Part shown: positions 1 to 6,419 of the stretch, piece by piece
How the letters are laid out: the number at the start of each line of letters is the position of its first letter
Position numbering within the stretch: the first letter of the stretch is position 1
Assembly (NCBI GenBank): GCA_006212045.1
Contig: PZPK01000005.1
Location: 1-64,000 of the forward strand
Length of the DNA stretch: 64,000 nucleotides
From: Oleiphilus sp.
GTDB lineage: Bacteria; Pseudomonadota; Gammaproteobacteria; Pseudomonadales; Oleiphilaceae
Direction: 5' to 3'
Position numbers and translations under genes: made by a program
Notes under the pieces: generated by a model
Told to the model about the DNA's origin: nothing
The model's database searches: none
What the model saw: only the letters and a program-made list of their open reading frames with translations

Positions 1-4
1 GAAG

Positions 5-64
5 ACCGGTCCTTTGGTTGGTTGTGAGTTTGGCGATTGATAGCCTATCACTGGACCGGTTTTT
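5..64 (+). terminator. possible terminator of a gene upstream of the window
   Basis: An 8-bp perfect inverted repeat (ACCGGTCC at 5-12 and GGACCGGT at 53-60) is followed by TTTT. The 40-nt loop is long for a simple terminator, so this could equally be another inverted repeat. The upstream gene is outside the window. Confidence 0.3.
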
Positions 65-158
65 CATTAATTACGCTTAAGTAAGTGCCATTCGTGTCAG
101 ATCTATTTAACCCAAGCATTTTGCCTTTTGCTGTGCCTGTTTTCACCAGAAAACAGGG

Positions 159-1496
159 CTATTCCGTTGGGCTCTCCCCCGCCTGCCTTTCTGCGGCATC
201 CGAAGGATAAATACGTACATCGCGTTGGGGGAACGGGATTTCGATGCCGTTTTGTTGCAGGGTTTCGAGAATAATCAGCAGCAAGTCGCCACCGACGCGG
301 TTTTTACCGTCGTCTATGCCGGTCATCCAGAATTCGACAAACATATTGATGCCGTTATCACCGAAGCTGTCGATCTCGCAATCCGGACGTTCTTCGAAAG
401 GTAATTCCGGCCCGCTCAGTACCTGGGGATGTGTCGCCACAGCTTCTTTAATCAGCTCGACCAGCTCGCGTACATTCGTTTTATAGGCCACCGAAAAATC
501 CACCCGATAGCGCTGCTTATCGTTTTTATGGGTCCAGTTGGTAAACGAACTGGTGATAAACTTTTCGTTCGGTACCACGATATCCTTGCCATCGAAGGTT
601 TCCAGCGTGGTCGAGCGCATATTCAATTCCGTTACTGTGCCTGTCCGGCCATCTTCCAGTTCAATAAAGTCACCCACAGACAGCGACTTGTCGAAAATAA
701 TAATCACGCCCGAAATAAAGTTGGAGGCGATCGCCTGCAAACCGAAACCCAGCCCGACACCCAGCGCACCACCAAAGACCGCCAGAGCCGTTAAATTGAT
801 GCCCATGAGTTGCAGCAGCAACAGGATAAAAATAAAGAACAGGCCAATTTCGAACAGTTTCGCGACGATTTCACGGGTCCGAAAATCAAGCGATTCCTGC
901 TTGCGAATAATGGTCTTGCCGGTTGTGTTCGAGATACGCCCCAGCCAGAACAGAAGAGAACCAAAGATGAGTGTTCTGAGTAAGCCATACGCCGAGAGCT
1001 TGATATTGCCGAGTTCGAGCGACATGGACTCCAGCACAACCACAATGTCGTCCAGCACGCCGATCAGATGGAAAAACAGAATGGGCATCCCTACCCAACG
1101 AAATGCGCTCGCTGCCAGCCGGCTTTTGATCACCACATTGATAAAGGAGTTAAACAACAGCAGCAGGGCCACTGCAAAGGCGGTTTCGATCACCCAGCCT
1201 TCTTCAACAATCAGGTCACTGAATTCCAGCGTAATGCGCAACAGCATGATCGCAAAGATCGGGAACAATAATTTGCCAAGCCGAAACATCAGGGCCTTGA
1301 GAGGGGCATTTGTCTCCGAGGCCGGGGGGGTATTCAGCGCCGGGACTCGCTTGCGCATGCGCGTTGCAATCATGTACGCACAAAAATAAATCACCAGAAT
1401 GATGCCGAGCTGGCTATAGGTGGTGGTCTGTGCCAATACGCTCAGGGTCTGTTGCAAAGCGATATCGATATCTGCGAGATAATTGTTGTTATTCAT
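159..1496 (-). CDS. MscS-family mechanosensitive ion channel protein
   Basis: Inner-membrane channel of the small-conductance mechanosensitive (MscS) family, expected to release solutes on hypo-osmotic shock. The 445-residue protein has several N-terminal membrane helices, then the family pore helix rich in Gly and Ala (LAVFGGALGVGLGFGLQ), then the conserved soluble beta domain (IIIFDKSLSVGDFIEL) and a cytosolic C-terminal domain with a charged tail. It is longer than E. coli MscS (286 aa), the extra length being additional N-terminal helices, so it belongs to the intermediate-size branch rather than being mscS itself. The gene stands alone on the minus strand, divergent from the small secreted protein gene. 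The start ATG is preceded only by a weak purine stretch. Family call is firm; the ion specificity is not known. Confidence 0.9.
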   Translation of the reverse strand: MNNNNYLADIDIALQQTLSVLAQTTTYSQLGIILVIYFCAYMIATRMRKRVPALNTPPASETNAPLKALMFRLGKLLFPIFAIMLLRITLEFSDLIVEEGWVIETAFAVALLLLFNSFINVVIKSRLAASAFRWVGMPILFFHLIGVLDDIVVVLESMSLELGNIKLSAYGLLRTLIFGSLLFWLGRISNTTGKTIIRKQESLDFRTREIVAKLFEIGLFFIFILLLLQLMGINLTALAVFGGALGVGLGFGLQAIASNFISGVIIIFDKSLSVGDFIELEDGRTGTVTELNMRSTTLETFDGKDIVVPNEKFITSSFTNWTHKNDKQRYRVDFSVAYKTNVRELVELIKEAVATHPQVLSGPELPFEERPDCEIDSFGDNGINMFVEFWMTGIDDGKNRVGGDLLLIILETLQQNGIEIPFPQRDVRIYPSDAAERQAGESPTE

Positions 1497-1827
1497 CTTT
1501 TAAAAGTACTCGACGGTGAGACGTGAAAAGCGGATCGCCGGGCTGTTTTGGCAACGCTTTTCGATTGTCTGAAGGTGCATTCTGCCATGGAAAGCAGGTT
1601 TTGTCTTTGCCAACAGAACGGCCGTTCCGGGGCTGCAAGAGCACACCTAGCGCGCTAAGCTCTGGGACTCCGCGCGGTTGTGAAAAACAAATTATCAATT
1701 ATTTCGAAAAAGTTTTGTTCAACTTTTCGAGCGCGTCCTTCTATAGGGTTATAGCGCAACACAACAGACGTTTTGCACTATCAAACTTAACCTTAAAACT
1801 GACAACTCAAATCCAAAGGAACACAAC
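1497..1827. other. intergenic region between divergent genes
   Basis: About 330 bp between the MscS-type gene and the small secreted repeat protein. It holds a 12-bp perfect palindrome GAACGGCCGTTC at 1616-1627. The last 140 bp before the small gene are A+T-rich, with TATAGG/TATAGC hexamers near 1742-1755 that could serve as a -10 element for it, but no good -35 is seen. No coding potential was recognised. Confidence 0.4.
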
Positions 1828-2121
1828 ATGAAATCCATTATCTCCGCTACTCTGATCGCACTCTCACTGACTGCTGCTTCCGGCGCTGCACTGGCCGCTG
1901 ACGTGAAAGGCAACGTAAAATCTTCAGTCGCTGCAGGCGTGGTATTGCAGAAAAATACAGGTATCGCCAACAAGAATGAAACCGCTTTGGGCTCTGTGAC
2001 TGGCAAAAGCACCAGCATCGGTGGCAACTTCACCACAAACGTAAAAACGGCTGCTGTGATCCAGACCAACACAGGTATTGCCAACAAGAATGAACTGGCA
2101 ATGGGTTCTGTCACAGAATAA
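1828..2121 (+). CDS. small secreted protein with two internal repeats, function unknown
   Basis: Unrecognised 97-residue protein. The first 23 residues form a clear Sec signal peptide (MKSIISATLIALSLTAASG, then AALAAD with an AxA cleavage site). The mature part of about 74 residues is made almost entirely of two tandem copies of a roughly 38-residue unit, each ending in the motif NTGIANKNE followed by GSVT. It is rich in Asn, Gly, Thr and Val with no Cys. The repeats are also visible in the DNA. A good Shine-Dalgarno AAGGA lies about 8 nt before the ATG, and a strong terminator follows, so it is a monocistronic unit. Short Asn/Gly-periodic repeats of this kind occur in curlin-like or other surface-assembling proteins, but no curli operon genes are nearby and that reading is speculative. 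Confidence 0.75.
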   Translation: MKSIISATLIALSLTAASGAALAADVKGNVKSSVAAGVVLQKNTGIANKNETALGSVTGKSTSIGGNFTTNVKTAAVIQTNTGIANKNELAMGSVTE

Positions 2122-2154
2122 GCCACGCTTAACCCATTACGCTTCTTGTCCTTT

Positions 2155-2179
2155 AAAGCCGGCTCTCTGCCGGCTTTTT
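2155..2179. terminator. rho-independent terminator after the small secreted protein gene
   Basis: AAAGCCGGC, loop TCTCT, GCCGGCTTTTT: a 9-bp stem with a five-T tail on the plus strand. It overlaps the stop codon of tatC, so it can also serve the convergent tat transcript, although the T-run on that side is weaker. Confidence 0.85.
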
Positions 2180-2927
2180 AAGTGCCGTCCGGGGACGCTT
2201 TTGACTCCAGCATCCAGGCCACCAGCAAACCGAGTTCAAACAGCAGCCACATCGGAACCGCCAGCAGGATCTGGGAGAAGATGTCAGGTGGTGTCAGCAC
2301 CATGCCCAAGACGAAACATGCAATGAACACATAGGGCCGCTTTTCACTCAGGGAAGCGCGTGTCGTTGCGCCGGTCAGTATCAGCAATACGGCAATCACA
2401 GGAATTTCAAAGGTCAGACCAAATGCGAAAAACAGCTTGATCACAAAATCCAGATAGCTGCCAATATCCGTCATTACCGCGACACCCTCTGGCGCCACCT
2501 GGGCAAAAAAACCAAACACCAGAGGAAAAACCACAAAATAGGCGAAAGCAGTACCCAGATAGAACAGCAGAATCGTCGACGCCAGAAAAGGATATGCGAA
2601 GCTGTAGCGCTGACCGCCCAAGCCCATTCTCACCATACGCCAGGCTTGAAAAAGAATGAAAGGCATGGACACATAGATTGCCGTGAGCAAGCTGAGTTTA
2701 AACGGGGTCAGAAAAGGCGATGCCACTTCAGTGGCGATCATCGCTCCGGTGGCAGGTAACTGCTGTTGCAAGGGGTCTGCTACCAGCGTGTACAGCGCAT
2801 TCGCGACGTTCAGCAAAACAAGAAAAATCGCTGCGATAAAGATAAGGCAATAAAGGAGACGGTTCCTGAGCTCTACCAGGTACCCGACAATCGGCTGTTT
2901 GCCGAGAACTTGCTCGCTAGTCGACAC
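2178..2927 (-). CDS. tatC: Sec-independent protein translocase TatC
   Basis: Polytopic inner-membrane core of the twin-arginine translocase; with TatB it forms the receptor that binds RR signal peptides of folded exported proteins. The 249-residue protein has the expected six transmembrane helices and family landmarks: an N-terminal LVELRNRLL segment (compare HLxELRxRL), a cytoplasmic loop with PFLTPFKL, and FEIPV in the fifth helix region. Last gene of a tatA-tatB-tatC run, 21 bp after tatB. Assignment is secure from sequence and order. Confidence 0.96.
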   Translation of the reverse strand: MSTSEQVLGKQPIVGYLVELRNRLLYCLIFIAAIFLVLLNVANALYTLVADPLQQQLPATGAMIATEVASPFLTPFKLSLLTAIYVSMPFILFQAWRMVRMGLGGQRYSFAYPFLASTILLFYLGTAFAYFVVFPLVFGFFAQVAPEGVAVMTDIGSYLDFVIKLFFAFGLTFEIPVIAVLLILTGATTRASLSEKRPYVFIACFVLGMVLTPPDIFSQILLAVPMWLLFELGLLVAWMLESKASPDGT

Positions 2928-2948
2928 GCGTGGGTCTCCCGTGTGTGA

Positions 2949-3290
2949 TCAGGCCGTGCCGGTGAGTTTTTTTTGCTCGGTTGAGCTCTGGTTCAGCGGT
3001 GTCGGCGTGTTTTCAGGTCGAGGTGGATCAACCTTCAGCGACCGGGCAATTGCATCGTTCAGGCTGGACACTTCATCATCAAGTTCCCGAGTCTGCGCCT
3101 TAAATTGCTTCGCCAGATCTTCATTTTCAATTTGACGGTCTACCTCGGCACTCCAGTGATGCATCATGCGTTTTGCTTTACCGATCCATCGGCCCGCCTG
3201 CTGTGCCGCTTTTGGCAGTCTTTCAGGCCCCAGCACCAGCAGGGCCACCACCAATATAATCAGCATCTCCAGCATTCCCACATCAAACAT
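2949..3290 (-). CDS. tatB: Sec-independent protein translocase TatB
   Basis: Single-span component of the Tat receptor complex. The 113-residue protein starts MFDVGMLEMLIILVVALLVLGPERLPKAA, the diagnostic TatB pattern: an N-terminal hydrophobic helix beginning with Phe-Asp, then the GPERLP hinge and an amphipathic helix. A charged coiled-coil-prone segment follows (about residues 50-90) and a Pro-rich tail. It lies 13 bp downstream of tatA and 21 bp upstream of tatC, which separates it from the closely related TatA. Confidence 0.96.
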   Translation of the reverse strand: MFDVGMLEMLIILVVALLVLGPERLPKAAQQAGRWIGKAKRMMHHWSAEVDRQIENEDLAKQFKAQTRELDDEVSSLNDAIARSLKVDPPRPENTPTPLNQSSTEQKKLTGTA

Positions 3291-3303
3291 GCCTGCGCTC
3301 CGC

Positions 3304-3528
3304 CTAAACCGTTGTGTCTTTGGCTTTGGTTTGTACTGCGGTTTCGGATACTGTTTCGGTCAATGATGCGACCGGCTTCGAGCTTGCTTTTTCCTCGTCG
3401 CTCATGGCTTTTTTAAAGCCTTTCACCGCACCACCAAGATCACCGCCGAACCCTCTCAGCTTCTTGGTGCCAAAAATCAAAGCAACGATCACCAGAATGA
3501 TCAACAACTGGGTTGGACTGATTCCCAT
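3304..3528 (-). CDS. tatA: Sec-independent protein translocase TatA
   Basis: Pore-forming subunit of the Tat exporter. The ORF track begins 45 codons too early; the true start is the internal ATG giving [25 protein letters not shown], preceded by GGGGA about 7 nt upstream. The resulting 74-residue protein has the usual TatA size and the FGTKKL hinge between its membrane helix and amphipathic helix ([16 protein letters not shown]). First gene of tatABC; phoX lies 214 bp upstream on the same strand with a structured spacer between. In Pseudomonas, as recalled, tatA usually follows his genes, so this context differs. Confidence 0.95.
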   Translation of the reverse strand: MGISPTQLLIILVIVALIFGTKKLRGFGGDLGGAVKGFKKAMSDEEKASSKPVASLTETVSETAVQTKAKDTTV

Positions 3529-3570
3529 AGGTTTCCCCGTTTTTTCACTTGCAGATAAATAGAATTGGTT

Positions 3571-3670
3571 AAAAAAGGCGGCATGCCTTCCAGATCCCTG
3601 GATCACTTCTCCGGACTTTTTAAGGTCCCGGCAGAAGATCCTCTTACCGTGTATCGGCTGCATGCCGCCT
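3571..3670 (-). terminator. long-stem structure with T6 tail between phoX and tatA
   Basis: On the minus strand AGGCGGCATGC (3660-3670) and GCATGCCGCCT (3576-3586) form an 11-bp perfect stem followed by TTTTTT (3571-3576). The 73-nt loop can itself fold (GATCC/GGATC and CCGG/CCGG arms). It may be a terminator of phoX, or an attenuator setting tat expression. Inferred from base pairing only. Confidence 0.45.
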
Positions 3671-3742
3671 AAACGTCCCTGTTCAGACTTTTCCCTGTTG
3701 TACCTAAGACCCGGTCTTATGAACCGGGCTTATGAACCGCTC

Positions 3743-5659
3743 TTATGAACCAATGATGCCACCGTCTTTTCGTGTGATCACGAGCGTACAATCCCGAGGG
3801 ATCGTGGTGCCATCAAATGGTGCCGGGAAGTTGGTATTCTCGGGACTGCCATTGCCGGGGTGCTGAATGTTGACAAAAGCAGTGCGCTGATCCGGAGTTA
3901 CCGTAAAACCGGTGATCTCGTCGCTGCTGACACCAACCAACAGACGCTTGGGCTCCGGTGTTTCACTGCGCGTATCGAACACAACCAACTGGTCCTGTAG
4001 GCCGTCTGGCTGACCACCGTCCGTACCGATGAACAGACGTCCATAAGGGTCTGCCCATGCAGCATCAGGATCAGTGAACACACCCTCTGTATCACGCGTG
4101 CTGGAAGCCAACAGATAGATATCCCAGGTAAAGCCTGTTCCCATATGGTCATCGGCGTCTTTGGTGCGGATGATATGGCCGTCGGTGTTCTTGAATTCGG
4201 GATTGGCCGCATTCACCTGCGAAGGATCGGTACGACGATCATTGTTCGTCAGGGTCCAGAAAACTTCGCCACTGGTACCAATCGTCGTCCACTCAGGGCG
4301 ATCCATTGGCGTCGCGCCAAGCAGATCGGCTGCCACACGGGCATAAATCAACACTTCTGCCTGAGAATCAAAGCGTGCTGCCAGCACAGGGTTGTCGATT
4401 GTCAGCTCCATCCACTCGCCTGTGCCATCGTCATTGAATTTGGCAACAAACAGACTCCCTTCATCCAGCGGACTTTCACCTTGAGAGATCGCTGCTTTCC
4501 ATGATTTTTCGGAAACATACTTGTAGCAATAGTCAAAGCGCTGGTCATCACCCATATAAGCGGCGATACGGCCATTGCCACTCTCGGCAATCGCGATGGC
4601 TTCATGCTTGAAACGCCCCAGAGCCGTACGTTTGACCGGCTTTTGCGTGCCATCAAACGGATCGATTTCGACAATCCAGCCAAAACGATGCTGTTCGTTG
4701 GCGTAATCTTCATCAGTCAGGTCAAAACGCTTGTCAAACAGGTGCCAACCATAGTTGAAACCGGTTTCGGAGAAGCCATAGCGTTGCTGCTCTTCCGTTG
4801 GGTTAAAGATGCCGTTGGCACCAAAATAACCGTTAAAGTTTTCTTCGCAGGTCAGATAGGTTCCCCAAGGAGTCGCGCCCGACCCGCAGTTGTTGATAGT
4901 GCCCAATGCAATATTGCCATTCGGATTCTGCAACAGTGGCGAAGCCGCTGCCGGACCAGAGAAAGCCACTGGCGTGTTGGCGGTAATGCGGCGGGAATTT
5001 TTGCTCGTGGCGACTTTCCAGCCCCGGCGTACAGTTTTCTTCAGTTTTACTACCGAAACGCCGTGAATGTTCTGTGACAAACGCACATCTTCCAGACTTT
5101 CCGGCATGCTTTTGCCCAGAGCATGCTGGTTCACACCATACTCATGGTTAATACACAGCATGCCCGCGTCATTACGCATACGGTAACCTTTGTGCGACAT
5201 TCCCAGACGCTGGTCCATCGGGAAGAACCACATGCCGTCATGGCCCAGGCCGGTTTGCAAAGCTGCCTGCGCTGCGCTTGGACGGGTGTTGGGATCGCCG
5301 TTATATTCTTCGGTGGCACCCGGCTCAATGGGCGTACCCCATGGGATCAGAACCTGATACTCATAATCGTCCGAGATCGTCGGCATCGACACATCGACCA
5401 CGTCCGAAATGGCAACCGGCTTGAATCCGACCAGCTCTTTATGTTTCTTGTGGTGACCCCACTTCCAGCCTGCGCTCGCCGCAGGTGCCAGAAAAGAAGT
5501 CGCTGCAACGGTCAGGCTTCCTGCCATCACCTTGCGTCGTGTCATATTCGCTTCCAGAACAGACGCAAATGGACGGTTACCAGAAGTGTTTGACGGTACG
5601 TTCTCGATTTCATCATGGATTTGCGCGTTATCTACCGCACTTTGGATTTCTTTGGACAT
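3743..5659 (-). CDS. phoX: PhoX-family alkaline phosphatase, Tat-exported
   Basis: Periplasmic phosphomonoesterase of the PhoX (DUF839) family, which in characterised members uses iron and calcium and releases phosphate from organic esters. The 638-residue protein has a long N-region followed by a twin-arginine signal (TRRKVMAGS, Arg41-Arg42) and AxA cleavage site. The family hallmark LTCEENFNGYFG, whose Cys and Glu residues lie at the metal centre in known structures, is present, as are the NHEYG and DGMWFFP segments. A good Shine-Dalgarno (GGTGAG) precedes the ATG. It lies directly upstream of tatABC on the same strand, linking a Tat substrate to its exporter. I could not find a convincing Pho box upstream; a 7-bp inverted repeat about 50 bp before the start is listed separately. 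Confidence 0.93.
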   Translation of the reverse strand: MSKEIQSAVDNAQIHDEIENVPSNTSGNRPFASVLEANMTRRKVMAGSLTVAATSFLAPAASAGWKWGHHKKHKELVGFKPVAISDVVDVSMPTISDDYEYQVLIPWGTPIEPGATEEYNGDPNTRPSAAQAALQTGLGHDGMWFFPMDQRLGMSHKGYRMRNDAGMLCINHEYGVNQHALGKSMPESLEDVRLSQNIHGVSVVKLKKTVRRGWKVATSKNSRRITANTPVAFSGPAAASPLLQNPNGNIALGTINNCGSGATPWGTYLTCEENFNGYFGANGIFNPTEEQQRYGFSETGFNYGWHLFDKRFDLTDEDYANEQHRFGWIVEIDPFDGTQKPVKRTALGRFKHEAIAIAESGNGRIAAYMGDDQRFDYCYKYVSEKSWKAAISQGESPLDEGSLFVAKFNDDGTGEWMELTIDNPVLAARFDSQAEVLIYARVAADLLGATPMDRPEWTTIGTSGEVFWTLTNNDRRTDPSQVNAANPEFKNTDGHIIRTKDADDHMGTGFTWDIYLLASSTRDTEGVFTDPDAAWADPYGRLFIGTDGGQPDGLQDQLVVFDTRSETPEPKRLLVGVSSDEITGFTVTPDQRTAFVNIQHPGNGSPENTNFPAPFDGTTIPRDCTLVITRKDGGIIGS

Positions 5660-5709
5660 AGTCGTTTCTCACCAGGTTTGGATTCGGGGCTCTTTTCTCA
5701 GTGATATTC

Positions 5710-5739
5710 ACATCTGGTCATGAGCCTAAAAACAGATGT
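5710..5739. repeat. inverted repeat upstream of phoX
   Basis: ACATCTG (5710-5716) and CAGATGT (5733-5739) are perfect 7-bp arms 16 bp apart, ending about 50 bp before the phoX start. It could be an operator or a leader hairpin. It does not match the Pho-box consensus of direct CTGTCAT repeats. Confidence 0.35.
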
Positions 5740-5856
5740 TTGAACGATCTTAGGTTGGGACCATGTCAGAAATTTGAATGTTTTATTTCACGAAGATGAA
5801 ATTCGGAGGGAAGACTCGGAGGGTGCGGGAAAGGGTTCGCAGTGTCGTTTCACTTG

Positions 5857-5886
5857 GTCAGCACACAAGACCAACAGGGTGCTGAC
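5857..5886 (-). terminator. hairpin directly after the small membrane protein gene
   Basis: Perfect 8-bp inverted repeat GTCAGCAC / GTGCTGAC with a 14-nt loop, touching the stop codon of the 73-residue ORF on the minus strand. There is no T-run, so it would be a weak or factor-assisted terminator. Its position supports that ORF being real. Confidence 0.4.
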
Positions 5887-6107
5887 TAGTGGCTCAGGGC
5901 TTTGGCAACTTTCAGGCGTTTGATCTGGTCGAGTACTTTCTCTTCCCAAACGTTGCATTCGGATTGCCATAACCAGACCAGCATTGAAACAACACAAAAT
6001 GCATCGCCGCTTTGAAAGCCATCCATTAACAGGCCTGCGGTGCCTGCAATTGCGATAAGGATACGTGTGAAATGGTTGATTGCGCGTTTTTCTGTTTGTG
6101 TGCACAT
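5886..6107 (-). CDS. small putative membrane protein
   Basis: Unrecognised 73-residue ORF. It has a charged N-terminus (CTQTEKRAINHFTR), a hydrophobic stretch ILIAIAGTAGLLMDGF, a second one around FCVVSMLVWLW, and an amphipathic charged C-terminal helix (EEKVLDQIKRLKVAKAL), suggesting a small inner-membrane protein with two short spans. A GGGGGA purine run sits about 8 nt before the ATG and a hairpin follows the stop. It resembles YgaP/DUF2892-type mini-proteins in general layout only. No neighbour suggests a role: phoX lies downstream, the caspase-like gene diverges. Confidence 0.5.
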   Translation of the reverse strand: MCTQTEKRAINHFTRILIAIAGTAGLLMDGFQSGDAFCVVSMLVWLWQSECNVWEEKVLDQIKRLKVAKALSH

Positions 6108-6419
6108 TGTCCTGTCCCCCGACTGTTAAAATGTGTCTGTGTTCATGAGTATTAGAGGGACTGTGTAAACAATGCGAACAGATCAATTGGCAATGTGCTT
6201 CGAGTTGTATATAACTATTTTGTCTAGAATTTTTTAGCGGTATTTTGTTCAGTTTCTTGTAACTGACCGTCTGACGTAATGAGGCGCGTGTTTTGCGCAA
6301 GGTTGGTGTGTACCCCACAGGTGGATCTGCACACCGGATTCGTTTAGGTTATTCAGACGGTATGCGACATAATGCAAACATTACATACACCAAGGGTTTC
6401 AGCGCACATGGAGTCCATG
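6108..6419. other. intergenic region between divergent genes
   Basis: About 310 bp between the small membrane protein gene and the caspase-like gene. A+T-rich in the first half, with no convincing promoter pair or operator. The Shine-Dalgarno GGAG at 6410-6413 decides the downstream start codon. Confidence 0.4.

Noticed and set aside
538-1389. 283-residue plus-strand ORF opposite the MscS-type gene
   Set aside because: Ser/Pro/Arg-rich low-complexity translation, fully inside a well-supported gene on the other strand; a shadow frame.
5660-5790. Pho box before phoX
   Set aside because: Searched for CTGTCAT-type direct repeats on both strands; only an unrelated inverted repeat was found.
5788-6318. 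176-residue minus-strand ORF covering the small membrane protein
   Set aside because: Different frame with no recognisable composition; the 73-residue ORF has a purine-rich ribosome site, hydrophobic helices and a following hairpin.
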